NCBI RefSeq assembly: GCF_035046485.1
Contig: NC_085137.1
Span: forward strand, 14,041,346-14,105,345
Direction: 5' to 3'
Source: Aedes albopictus
Lineage: Eukaryota; Arthropoda; Insecta; Diptera; Culicidae
DNA: 64,000 bases
A program made the position numbers and the translations under genes. The notes beneath the pieces were generated by a model. The model did no database searches. It worked only from the letters and a program-made list of their open reading frames with translations, and had not been told where the DNA came from. Below are positions 12,430 to 23,825 of the stretch, one piece after another. The first letter of the stretch is position 1. Each line of letters begins with the position of its first letter.

Positions 12430-15400
12430 TTTCACGAGGCATTGTTTTTTTTTATTATTATAATACTTTATTTATTTTTGGTTTTGATTTACAATACCTT
12501 AAATATACATATTCTTATTATTTCACAATATTTTTTTCTTTGTTTTACTGGTTTGATGATTAAAGTTCATTTTCCTTTGTATATGTCTAATTATTGTTAT
12601 ATTTGGTTTTACTTATACTGCAATTTAACTTTAACTCTTGTTCTCTGGTTTTGTTTTTCTCATTTCAATGGTAATATAATTACAATTAAGTTTCTGTTCT
12701 TGTTGTTTGTTTTTTTGTCTCGCTTTTCTCAGTTTTTTTTTCTTCGGTTTTGCATGTGTAAGCATTTAGTTGGTTGCGTTTTCATGTCTCTTTGGAATCC
12801 GACTCCATGTCTTGTGTGTCCGATGTGTCCTTGTGTTTATGTTTGGCCGTTTAACGGAGTGCTGATAAGTCGGGTTTTTGTCTGCTGGTTGTCTCTATAG
12901 GCAAATAAAATATCTCCTCTGATTTTTTTCCCTCGGCTAAGATAGTTTTTTGTTTTCTGTTAAAGTTACGATCTTTTTTGTTGGATTTTTTCTATAGTTT
13001 CTTAAAACCTGACCTCAGTCCACACAGTTCGGGAGATTGTTGTGTTTCGTGTACGTTTTTTTTTTGGGATTTGGTTTCTGTCAGTTTTCCGGAAGATAAA
13101 TGTACTTTCGAATAAGAGAAGGGTGTGATTTCGCTAAAAGCAATATTGTTTGAAAGCAGCTGAACGATTCTCGCTTGATTTCTGTTGAGGGTTTCCCTCG
13201 CTCTTTTTTCGACGATATCATACCTTTCTATATCATTCACTAGAGTGGTGCAGTCTGAATTCTAATTCATCTATGTGGTGCACTGTGGGGCTGTAACAAG
13301 AAGAGTCTTAATTATTGCCTATTTTTGCTCTTATAGTTTCCATATCGTTCTGGTTCAAACTTGCTTGGAAGGTTCGAAACAAATTGCATTCGCATGGTTT
13401 CATATTATTTACACATCGCTGTCGCTTGGACTTGCCACAGTACGACAGCAGCAGTGACAAGACGTCACGCAAGAATTAGGAGGGTTCAGCTGTTTTGCAA
13501 AACAAATTGAGGGGAACAATGAAAGTGGAGAGTTCCGAATATTTGTGGGAGAATTTCTAAACAAAAGTGTTACTGTTTTTCTTATGGTAAATTGTGTGAA
13601 TTGGTCGAAGCGAGCAACGCCAACAAAAACACTTGCTTTCCGGTTTCGTTGAACAGGCTTACATTGAAATGTTTAGTCTTAACAGTGAAATCACTAGAAA
13701 TGCTAGTGCTAGTAGTTATGATATTAAGTAGATCACTAGTAAATCACGTTTATACTTGCGTCTTGGTAAGGAAAGAAAAGGTTAGGACTTGAAGACGTAC
13801 AGATGCTCTGAGGTGCAAATTTCCCCAATAAGTGATCATGATCACTGATTGGGAAATTAACAAAGCCAGCATCCTAATGGCTCCTGACAAATAGCTTCTC
13901 TTGAACATGACTATAGATACAAAGTTTTTTTTTCTGTCGTTGAGAGATTTTATACAGAGTTAATCGCTGCTAATGCCATTAGAATTTTTGAACTGATATA
14001 GCTGAGTGTACAAATACTGTATTTTATGGGAATATTCGTATTCAAATTTGATCAACTTTGTAATATGTATATATAATTCAATAGATAGATCATCTTATTT
14101 AACGGTAAATAGCGTTTTTTATAACTTTTCTTTTTTTTTTTCGTTTTAACAAGAAGTACAGTTTTCGTAATAATAATATGTCATCAAACTGATTTACAGT
14201 AATCTATGGAATTTGTGAACCCATACTTGCTTCTGACGGAAAATTACTTGTTTTTATAACAGTGTCTTTCTCTATTTTTTTTTCTTGTTTTTTTTTCTCT
14301 TTTGTTTGTGTGTGGTTTTATGTGAGGAGAGATCGACTGGAATGCTACTTTCGTGATGAGAGCAACCAAATGTCTGATTGTGAACTTTTGTCCTAGACTT
14401 ATCCTGTTCGGTTCGGTGAGGTGTTGATAAAGTCAAAAGCTCCTTTGGTAGTCTTCCTATCGTTTTGTTTCAGTTAAGCTGTTCGGCGAATTTTGAGAAA
14501 AGAAAAAGATCACGCTATGGAGTGGAATCGAAAATAGCCCGGGTTGGATTTTTTTCCAATTCTCATATAGGTGGAATTTCTTGAAAACATAAGGCTCTAT
14601 TTCAATAACTCGAACCTAAAGTTTGTACGAATTCATAGAGCTGTTGAATTGCAGAGAGTCATTCGAAGTACAACTTTCGTGTGTATGAGCAATTTTTCGA
14701 AAATTTGTTTAAGGAATTCAAACAAGTTTTATTGATGAAGTTTTTTGAAAAATTCTACGCCAATATTCTGGTGAGAATTACACAGTTATCTTGTAACCAG
14801 TACTCTTAAATTCACGAGGAAAGTTTTCAAAAGACTCAAGGTTTATGGGTATTCTTATTGAAAATCTGAGGTAATATTGAATGAGAATAACATTTCGAGA
14901 TTGTCTAAATGAAATTCTTAAAAACCCTTTTATGCTCTGCAAAAGAACCATTATTATTTTTTTTAAATAGTCGTTTTTTTCCTATTGTGAATTTTAGAAG
15001 AAAGGTCCAGAAGGACCTTTAGGAAAAATATCGTTAAAAATCTTGAATGGGACTTTTAAGTTTCAAACCAAACATAATTTTCAAAAATTTCCTCTGAAAA
15101 AGTATGTAGAAGTCTTGAATCGAGGAAAATTTCCAGTTACATTCCATAGCGAGAATATGTGTTTAGCGCCCAAGCAGCAATTTAATATTTAGTTTAAGGA
15201 GGCTTTGAAAACCGTCATAAAACCAAAATAGTGTTTTTGGTTTTGAGGTGGTTTTGAGAACCTCCTCTAATCTTATTGAACTGAAAAATGTCCCTTGGGC
15301 GGTACTCTGTGTGCATGGTGGGAATTCCTAAGACTGTGCTCTTCGAACCATCTGGATAATCATTGAAAGGTTTCCTTGCAAGGTCCAAATACGACGACTA

Positions 15401-17599
15401 TTCCATGCCCTGGTAACACATTTTAATTTTTTTCACGATTGGAAAATATATTTAAAACCTTCATAAAACCAGAATTGTTACTTGAGTTGTATCATCATAT
15501 GATGCTTACATTTTAAAACGAAATAATCTTCGCCCTGTAAAACTACAAGTTCAACGAATCGATCGAAAAATTGCTTCCTCTACTTTCCAATAGATATATA
15601 TTGTCCGGAATCGAAAAAATCCACTCAAACGGTAATGCAGCATGCAAACACAGACTCAAGACTTTCGTATTTCTAGCTCAGTATCCATTTTTCATACACT
15701 ACAACATTCGTGGTTCGTTTTTTTATTCGACGACTAGTATTTGCTCTCCGTTTTCCGAATCGAAACCAAATACGAAAGCCACATCCTTGCCCTAAATTTA
15801 AAAGGTTCTAAAACACATCTATTACTTGTTTCTTTACTTCAAGTTTGATTTACCTACTCACAATCGGCGGTCGGTGTGTATGACTGTCGTCTGCTTATGC
15901 ATGGTTTAGGCTATTATTGTGCTTCTTTTCTACAACATCGAATGGAGACCATGTATATTGTTTTCTTTTTCTTCTTCTTCTTTTACGATATCCTTTATTA
16001 GTTCTAAGTGTTTCAATCTTCTCGCGTTTCAGAACTCTATCTATTGATTTGCTTCAAGTGTGTGAGTGTGGCTGTGAGTTTGTTACTTGTACGCGTGCTT
16101 GTAGTCGTTAGTTACGAAATCAAAAGAAATCATTTTCAACCAATCAACGAGGCATCGATGCTAGAGTTTTTATTAGTTCACTTTTGATAAGTTATATAGC
16201 ATGTAATCCGTCACGCAGTGACGTTCCATTTCTTCTTCGTTTTTTCAGTGAGAGATATGCAGTAGCTAGAAAAGATGCACAATAGGCGCACTTTCTGGGC
16301 TTTCGACCGTTTGTTCTAGACCGCGTTCCAATGGATCAATTTGTTACACACCTTCACATGTATCCCTATCAATATGCTATGCATAGAAAACTGAGCTAGT
16401 TTCAATTTTTCAACCACTGTTTCGACCTATCAAGGAACGTTATTTCCAGAGTCCAAATTTAGACGCGTCCAAGCTTATAAACCGAACTTAACAATCGAAT
16501 TTTGGGTGAGTGTACCCAGTTTTTGGAAGTAGTTGCTTTCGTTCTAGATATACCGGATGGTTGGAGATATAAAATCATTTCAAACATGTTACTCTGACAA
16601 TTTTAAACTAACAGGGTTCCAGATTTAACATCATGTCACCATAAGTACTTTTGGCTACTCTCAGAGCCGATTTGTTTGCGAAGCAACCGTTAAAATTTGT
16701 GAAAAAGTGGATTTTTTTTCTTTTTTTTTCACAGAAACTTTTTGATGATTTTAAAGCATAAACTTTTAAGCTCTGAAAAAAAAACCACTCAAAAATAACA
16801 TGCCGCTGTCATTTAAACTTTGGAAATTGCATTTCTTTAAAGATATTTTCAAGGTTTTATATGAATTATCATGGCCAGAGTTAGGTTTAGATACCTTTTT
16901 AAAGCTTCGATAAAACTAAAACCAGTCATCATTTTTTTTTTCGTTTTATTTACTTATTGTTTACTTGCAATTTATTGCATTAAACGATCGCTGCTCAAAC
17001 CAGTATGACTGCTTGAAGGTTTTCAATTTATCCGATTACTCTTCCCAGAAAATGCAACCACTATTTCCAAAAACTGGTCCACTCAACCTACCTGTCATTT
17101 TTTTCAATGGATTTTATCGATGAGTTTTTTTTTCTTCTTCTGGTAACAATTAACTGACTCCTTCCACGCAACGTTCCACTAGTACTTGAACATACTTTTA
17201 AGAACGAAATAAACATCAACATTTCTTTTTGGTATTGTTTCATTTCTTTTTTTTTTATACATAAACCTGATTAGATCTTCGTTAGTCTGTGAATCAAATC
17301 AGCCGCCGGAAAGAAATTCGATCAAGAAATCTTCAACCTCGAAAGAGGGGGGCGGGGCCTATCAATCGCTTCGATCTCGCCCACTATTCACTCTTTCCTT
17401 CGATTAGTGTGTTTATTTTTATGTGTTTTTTTTTATTTTCTTTTATTCCTATTCCATTAACGCGATTCCACCTATGATTCTCGTCTCCCCCCGTGATCCA
17501 ACCTCAGTGTCTCTTGTCTCTCGTATTTTTTTGTTTGTTTTGTTTGTTGTTGTTGCTTTGTTAGCTGCTGCATTCATCCGGCTGCATTGGTCCGCCTTC
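12430..17599 (-). other. Candidate long 3' UTR of Syt1
   Basis: Directly downstream of the Syt1 stop codon (17600) the plus strand is strongly T-rich, so the minus-strand transcript would be A-rich. Several AATAAA signals occur on the minus strand, for example about 150-190 bases past the stop and again near 12470, where two overlap beside an A-run. Recognisable mobile elements are rare here (15167-15500) but resume below 12430. Long 3' UTRs are common for neuronal genes in insects. The extent is an inference, and the transcript could end at any of the signals. Confidence 0.4.
15167..15302. mobile_element. Small MITE, CCCAAG-ended family
   Basis: Inverted ends GCGCCCAAG and CTTGGGCGG flank arms containing AGGAGGCTTT / AACCTCCTC. 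A relative occupies about 15405-15485 (GGTAACACATTTTAATTT to GAATTGTTACTTGAG), and a third piece with CCCAAGTAACATTTTCAGTT starts at 41165. The family is non-coding and interrupts the otherwise repeat-poor stretch downstream of Syt1. Confidence 0.6.
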
Positions 17600-17791
17600 T
17601 TAGTCCTTCTTGTCGTCCTCCGGGTCCTTCAGGGTGTGCCATTGTGCGATCGGACGTCTCGGCGAGGCCAGCATGTCGGACCAGTGGCGCAGCTCGGTGC
17701 CGCTGGCGTTGTAGCCCAGGACGACCTTACCGATGGGTTCCGACGTACCGATGCGATCGTAATCCACCACAGTTACCACCAGGTTCACTTT
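17600..17791 (-). CDS. Syt1: Synaptotagmin 1, last coding exon (end of C2B)
   Basis: This exon encodes the last 63 residues and stop of synaptotagmin 1, the vesicle calcium sensor for fast neurotransmitter release. It opens in phase 0 with [19 protein letters not shown], the C2B beta strand and calcium-binding loop 3 (the two Asp of DYD are ligands). [11 protein letters not shown] and the bottom-face [11 protein letters not shown] follow, including the WHxL motif needed for vesicle docking. The C-terminus is short, DPEDDKKD. The acceptor is CAG/AAAGTG after a good pyrimidine run. The middle of the exon, [11 protein letters not shown], is closer to my memory of the vertebrate form than of the Drosophila form, which has Cys in this stretch and a longer tail. 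An alternative last exon elsewhere in the preceding intron is possible. Confidence 0.95.
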   Translation of the reverse strand, partial: KVNLVVTVVDYDRIGTSEPIGKVVLGYNASGTELRHWSDMLASPRRPIAQWHTLKDPEDDKKD

Positions 17792-18641
17792 CTGCGAATG
17801 GGATTTTTTTTTTGGCGTAATAGGAGATGTGTGGAAGGAAATTGCGAAGAAAAAACAGAGAAAATTAGTTTTATTCGGTTGGTGTGCTTCGCGCGGTGGG
17901 CCACGGTTTTCACGGTCGAACACATTCAGCTTTGGTAGGTTAGTTTGCTTGCTTTTGCACATAATTCCAACAACAATAGATTTACTCCATTTAGGGTAAA
18001 GGGACTAGACTACATAAAGTTTCATTTTACAGAAAATTAGGAAAACAGGGGATTAGGATACAGGGCGGAAGATTTTCTCAGTATATGAATGCATGTTACA
18101 AATTACCTGTTAAAACAAAAACTATGTAAAAGAAATATGTAATCAATGGCATTAAACTATGCCGACTCTTGAAAAAGGTCTATCAATCCTAAGCTTAACA
18201 TTCGAAAGACATAGCATGCCATCCCCATAATACGCATTTCATAAATAATCTCAATCATTTCTTACAACTTTTTACTAAAGATTATCAAGGTTCATGATTA
18301 AATTTTAGGGTTTAACTATTTTAAAATCTTTATTAAGGAAGTTGCATCGTTCATTCAATCACGGAAAAATAACATTACTAAAGGGGTTGCCAGTTAGCCT
18401 AGTTGAAAAGCCTTTAGATTGTCCGTGTAGCTGCCGGCTCAGAATAGCACTACAGACCACCTGTAAAAGTCCATCATACAGGGAATTCTAATCCAAGGTG
18501 TCATGCGACCCGTGCTGAGAGATGAACTATTGAGAGGATTCAAAAGGGTTTAGATGATCTGATCAACTTTTCACGGTACGCGTTACGCGGGTAGATGAAG
18601 AAAAACATCTTCTTCCTCATTACATTTCATATATTCTGAAT

Positions 18642-18926
18642 TGGATACTGAATTGGGTCTCCAGTTAGCCTAGTGGTTAAGGCTATGGATCTCCATTCCG
18701 AAGAAGGCGGGTTCGATTCCCGTTTCGGCCGGGAAAATGTTCTCGACTCCCTGGGCATATTTAGTGTACCATTGTGCTTGCCTCACAGTATACTAACTCA
18801 TGCAATGGCTGGCAAAAAAAACCCTCTAATTAATAACTGTGGAATTGCTCAAAGAACACTAAGTTGGAGAGAGGCAGGCCAAGTTCCAGTGGGAACGTAG
18901 AGCAATACAGAAGAAGACGAAAAAAG
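18642..18926 (+). mobile_element. tRNA-derived SINE, second family, with TSD
   Basis: The tRNA-like head has an A box (TAGCCTAGTGGTTAAGGC) and a B box (GGGTTCGATTCCC). The body has CTCATGCAATGGCTGGCAAA and ends in an A-rich tail. Identical 11-base repeats ATATTCTGAAT flank it (18631-18641 and 18927-18937), so this is a clean retroposon insertion. A diverged relative lies at 34665-34865. Confidence 0.88.
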
Positions 18927-19748
18927 ATATTCTGAATAGGTCTTGGTTTGGCAGGGGCCGAGAATGATTGAGAATGACACAAGTACAAATTATCATTTGG
19001 TGTTTACTGGTCTACGCCAGTAAGGACTGGAGTTCCGATGTATGATCAAAATCGGTGTCATTCCTTGATTGTTTTAATTTAGGGATCCCAGTTTGACTGA
19101 CAAAGGAGCGCGTTAAAAGCGGAACCTTAAGCTAAAAATTGTCACATACAGGAATGATTATGTGAGCAGTTCGGACACAGTTGAAGAAGTGGCTCGAGTA
19201 GTTCTTGATGTAAAAGAGATCCATATCAGTGCGGGTTTTGAAATACGGAATTGGCTTTCTAGCTCCAAGCAAGTTCTTCGACGGGTCGGGGTACAAAGTG
19301 AGAAATCCTTCATTTCGAAGAACCCGAGCAAAGGCGGATAACAAAATGATAACAAGTTCTGTTATTTGGTTATCATTCGTTTGATAATTGAGTTTGTTAT
19401 CATTTAGGTTGAATTGAGAGCCAACAAAACAAAAATGATAACTCAGAATTACATCTCGAATATCAAAATGATTAGAAGTCAAGTTATCATTGAGTTCAAG
19501 TTGATAACTAATTGTGTTATACAATATTTCGTTCAACATTACATTTAGTTATCAACATGAAAAAATACACCTGATTGATAACTTTTAGTTTAGTTATCAA
19601 TAAGTTATCATTCAGTGCTATTTTACCGACCAAAATAGTAAAAATCTACTTAACCGACATCATCACCTTTTGAAAAAAATTTCTTTCAATTTACAACCAA
19701 TGTTTTCAACTATTGCGCTCAGACGGGTATTGAACTCTGATCGAGTGA

Positions 19749-19904
19749 GGCCGCGTCCATTTATTACGTAACGCTAAAATCAGTATTTTTACCCCCTCCG
19801 TAACGCTTTTTTGTATGAAAATCCTAAAATTTTTGTATGGGCCGTAACGTTGGACCGTACTCCCCCCCTTCCCCTAGAGCGTTACGTAATTTGTGGACGG
19901 CGCC
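19749..19904. mobile_element. 156-bp MITE with TGA target duplication
   Basis: The terminal inverted repeats read GGCCGCGTCCATTTATTACG and, inverted, CGTAATTTGTGGACGGCGCC, with internal C-runs. TGA trinucleotides sit immediately outside both ends (19746-19748, 19905-19907). The three-base duplication and the family look match the elements at 20636 and 61683, which use TTA. Confidence 0.85.
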
Positions 19905-19984
19905 TGATTACCGATCGCAGCCGATAGCCCCTATAGACCATCTCACGGCAAAATTCTATCTCTTTCGCTCTTTCAGAGAGTTTG

Positions 19985-20038
19985 AAAACAACAGGACCAG
20001 TACCTGTCAAATTTGACAGGTGTTGGTCCTGTTGTTTT
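19985..20038. repeat. 54-bp near-perfect palindrome
   Basis: Arms of 27 bases (AAAACAACAGGACCAGT and ACCTGTCAAA against their complements) meet with no loop. The only mismatching pairs are GT opposite GT, which would be G-U wobbles in RNA. It is the centre of a weaker, wider inverted repeat (about 19930-20100). Confidence 0.85.
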
Positions 20039-20635
20039 CTAATTTTCCGTAGGAGAGAAAGAGAGCAATTTCTTGAAGACGTCACCGTGCAATGGAGTAT
20101 ACCAATGGGACTCATTGAGTGTGAGAGTAATAAAAGGCTACTACAGTCGCATTGAAGGTGGAAAGAGGAATCTATTTTTAGAATCGATTTTCATCAGACA
20201 CTCAGTAGTGGGAAAGTTTCGAAATATGCGTTTGAAAACAAATAACATATTTTGTTATCATTAAGCATTCTTAAGTTATCGCGATAGACCAAAATTATCG
20301 ATAACAAAATTTGTTATCATCAATTGTAAAGAGATGATAACAAAAATAACAAAATGATAACACCGATAACACAGTTTGTTATCAAAGTTATATCACTTTG
20401 TTATCCGCCTTTTCTCGGGAAAAGGCTACCAACTCAGAGCGAATCTTTGAACTGTCGTGAGTGCCACAGAACGATGAGTTTACGATTGTCCTGAATCTAT
20501 GACGACCGTACGTTCAGCAGTTACTAGCAGAAAATATTATTCCAAGGAAGCATCAGGTTCAGCAAGTAATCTTCGATCCCCTCGGGCTTGTGGCCGCGTT
20601 TGTGGTTCATGGCGAATGCTTGATCCAGGACATTA

Positions 20636-20970
20636 GGGGGCGTCCATAAATGACGTTAGCGATTTTTAATACCCCCTCCCCCCTCGTAGCATTTCGTCAC
20701 AAATTCGGATACCCCCCTATAAATGACGTAGCTTGTTAAACAACCGCTCCTTAAGAAATGGTTGTAGGATTTCATCGAGGAAGTCCTGTAGAAATTATCC
20801 GTTCGATAGCGGCATGTATTATGAAAGGAAGCCGGTATTTATGTCCATTATTTGTTATTTACATTAATGTGAATGGAAAGAGAAATCATGCAATATATTT
20901 TTTCTTCGATTTACTAATACTTAATACAAGTAAAAATTCCAAAAAAGCTACGTCATTTATGGACGACCCC
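20636..20970. mobile_element. 335-bp MITE with TTA target duplication
   Basis: The terminal inverted repeats read GGGGGCGTCCATAAATGACG and, inverted, CGTCATTTATGGACGACCCC. TTA lies outside each end (20633-20635, 20971-20973). It has no coding capacity. The insertion splits the BEL/Pao frame between HGECLIQDI and VVDWDDRIP. TTA duplications and G-rich ends fit a PIF/Harbinger-type origin. Confidence 0.88.
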
Positions 20971-23471
20971 TTATAAAAGCTGTTGTGGATTGGGACGATC
21001 GGATTCCGGAAGATTTACTCCATCGATACCTAGTATTCTTGTACTAGTACCTACCATATCCTATGAATTCCGGATAAATTGCGGCGAAGGACAGCGGAAC
21101 CCCGTTATTTTGGGCAAAACTTCGATTTGGAATAATGAAGGCATCCGTCCTCCCTTACGTTGGAAAGAAACGGCAAGTTCCACCGTAAACCAAGCCAGAC
21201 GCCCTTGAAGGAACAATGGGCCCGATAATCGCCATCGCCACCCTAAAGGTGCCAGAGATCCGTCCGATGTAAGCTAAAGGCCGCCATCGTAGCCACCCTG
21301 AAGCAAGTTGCGACGTAACGGTGAAAGCTTGTGGAAGGTGGTAGTAGAAGGGTCTTCGAAGAAGTAAGGTCGGAAATGTTCGAAAAATGTAGAAGAAGAG
21401 GTTGTAAAAGTCCGATAAAATACGACAATGTGAATATTCGCTGCCCGCGAAAAATTGGATAAAAAACATGTCGACCCTGAGGTGTTGTTTCAGGGAGTCT
21501 CAGGAAGGCTCCTCTCTGAGCAAGTCGGCAATTACAAGTGAAAGAATAGGTTTACTTTAAAAGACTAAAAAACTCAATATTTGCTTAGATTACTCGTTAT
21601 TTCTCAAAAAAAAAAAAAACGCGACTTAACGACCGGAACAGTATGGCCTCGGACGCAGTGATCCGGCCCCATCTAGGTAGACTCAAAAACGGTTCAGTCC
21701 TGGATTCTTTCAGACCAGCGAAAGTACAAGCAGTTTGTTGCATACAGAGTAAACAAAATTCTGAAAGCAATGAATCTGAAACATGTCAGAATTACGGTAG
21801 ATCATCGGGTCAGATTTCTACGGAGACGAATCAGAGTTCTCCAGCCCCTCCAGAAGAAATGCGCTCACCATAATGCGAACCCAGTTACGTTGGTCACCTG
21901 TAAGCGCTTCCCGAAGTTTCAATAGCTGCTGCGGACGGTTGGCTACCTACGTTCTTCGGTTTATCGATCGCTGCAGGATCCTTGTGATGGGACCATTCTC
22001 TCCAGAGAAGACTTATTGGACGCAGAAATCGTTCTTTGGAAGCAAGTACAGTGGGAAGAGTACTAGAAAGACGTGTCAACGATCCGAAGAAACAAGCATC
22101 TGCCAGCAGAATAGACTAAGCCAAGCGATTGGCAAAGGAGAACCCATTGCGAAAGCGGTTCGGAATTCCTCGATGATTACGGAGTGCTGCATATCCAAGA
22201 TATGATTGCCGCTGCTGAATTTGTCCCGTATGGTCCCAAGTACCCTATAATTTTACCGAAATCGCTTCGTTTCAACAAGTTACTTGTTGAGCATTTCCAT
22301 CAGCGGGTACGCATACGGTTAAGGAGAAACCTTGATCAACGAACTCCGCCAGATTTACCACATACCCAATGTAAGAACCGTTGTCCGGAGGGTTGCGGAG
22401 AGATGTTCATGGTGCGCGGTGTATCGCGCTGTTCTTAAAGCACCACGAATGGCATCCCTTAAGTGAAGGTTGTAGACCTGGTAGTCATTGTCGAGGAAGG
22501 CGTTCGAGACAGTTGGATACGTGGCAAGATCGTGAGGGTATCGCCTGGAAAAGATAGTAGAAGTCGAGCAGTAGATGTGCAGACTGTGAACTGTGGAGGG
22601 AAAATTCCGGCTTCCAGTTAATAAAGTGGGAGTGCATGAGGTGGGCAAAATATTTGCAGTATCCTTAGCAGATTTTAGTTTAAGCTTTTGTTAAACTCAT
22701 TGCAATTTTCAGGCGGAAATTTTGAAAGATCCTCAAGGCAGCGAAGTCCTGTAGTAATCTTCACTGATTTCTGGTATTAATATTGGTAAATATTTTCCCA
22801 AAATTGCAAATTCCACGGTGAATGCTTTTTCAGTACTGTTATACATATTTTCTAATTCAAACGTTTTTCAAAGATTTATCATGGAGCCATTTTCATTGTA
22901 AATAATATTCTTATATCAATAAGGTCATAAAAAAAATCCTCGAGATAATCAATTGATCTCTACTTTAGTCCTAAATGATACTTAGTTTTTTTTTAGAGAA
23001 ACATGTGGAGAAATTGACAGGATTCTCGGGATTTTTTTTTATAATTACAATTGATGACCAAAGCATTGCTGAGAAAATTGTTATATTTTATAATTGAGGC
23101 GAGATAATTGGTGGATTTTTCCATTACTGGGGAAACTGATCGTATAAGGGTTGTAAGATTTTTTGGAGATGTTTGAAACGCAAACACATTATTTAAATTG
23201 TCGTGGTAAATTCGATAAAGCTTTCCGGTGTACCATGTGCACCGTTGTGCACGATCTGAAAACCCCTGATTTAGAGGATTCATCCAGAGGATCATGGTTT
23301 GAAAATCTCACTGTATTCCAATTTGATTCGAAATTCAAGACAAAGATAGCTTCTACTGCCAACAAAAACAAAGATGACATCTGGAAGATGCACTCCGTCA
23401 AGAATGCTTTCATCTATACCAGTGGGAGTCCGAGCAGGAACGAATAACTGACACATAACTGAAACATACTT

Positions 23472-23825
23472 AAGTCAGGTATCATACCAAGACAAGGTAT
23501 TGGTTGGTTAGTTTGGTATTGAAAATAGCTTATTTTGGTATTGTGTAGGTATTGAGTCATCGACAAAAGTTACCCCTATGAGTTATTGGTTTGGTATTGA
23601 GGACTGCTTAAGGTATTATTGAGTTATGCACAAATCACTATTTGTATGGAAAATTCGTCGACTATTATTTAGGTATTGCAACACCTGATGTCATTATTCA
23701 CGTGGTATGCATAGAATGTACACCAGTTTTTGTTTAAGGTATTTTACCTCCTATGCAGGGCTACTTAATACCTCATTCAGGTTGTAGGTTTTGGGTTTTG
23801 CATACCTGAGTTTGGTATTCTACCG
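23472..23825. mobile_element. Element with dense AGGTATTG repeats
   Basis: About fifteen copies of GGTATT or its complement AATACC crowd into 350 bases. The edges face each other (AAGTCAGGTATCATACC on the left, GCATACCTGAGTTTGGTATT on the right). There is no open frame. The architecture parallels the GATAAC element at 19323 but with a different motif. The exact ends are not fixed. Confidence 0.6.

Larger units (their letters stand above)
19323..20419. mobile_element. DNA element with dense GATAAC/GTTATC repeats
   Basis: The ends are inverted: CCCGAGCAAAGGCGGATAAC at 19323 and GTTATCCGCCTTTTCTCGGG ending at 20419. Inside both flanks the hexamer GTTATC or its complement GATAAC recurs more than twenty times in both orientations, at irregular spacing, like subterminal transposase-binding sites. 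Removing the element rejoins BEL/Pao coding sequence. There is no transposase frame. The centre has been displaced by another MITE (19749-19904) and a palindrome (19985-20038). Confidence 0.72.
19090..22680 (+). pseudogene. BEL/Pao retrotransposon pol relic, interrupted
   Basis: Separate stretches read as BEL/Pao pol in the right order. The reverse transcriptase segment is NDYVSSSDTVEEVA and AGFEIRNWLSSS (19150-19322). A connecting segment has the hallmark FDPLGLVAAFVVHGECL (20420-20635). WDDRIPEDLLHRYL follows at 20985, then a strand with SLQDPCDGTI and LLDAEIVLWKQV near 21960-22060. The integrase zinc-binding region is FLDDYGVLHIQDMIAAAEFV with IYHIPNV (22165-22440), and the pol C-terminus is VRDSWIRGKI (22500-22600). 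The integrase catalytic core is missing between 22450 and 22470, so an internal deletion is likely. Frameshifts and stops are frequent. The gaps at 19323-20419 and 20636-20970 are later insertions. Confidence 0.82.

Noticed and set aside
12442..12900. 152-codon plus-strand frame
   Set aside because: It is a translation of T-rich sequence (Phe, Leu, Ile runs) with no family-like motif.
17423..17938. 171-codon plus-strand frame
   Set aside because: It is antisense to the last Syt1 exon, whose conserved sequence keeps the opposite strand open.
18658..18730. Possible tRNA gene
   Set aside because: It belongs to a 285-bp SINE with an 11-base TSD.
21483..21640. Possible LTR of the BEL/Pao relic
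   Set aside because: Lies inside pol and not at an end, with no TG...CA pair or repeat partner found.
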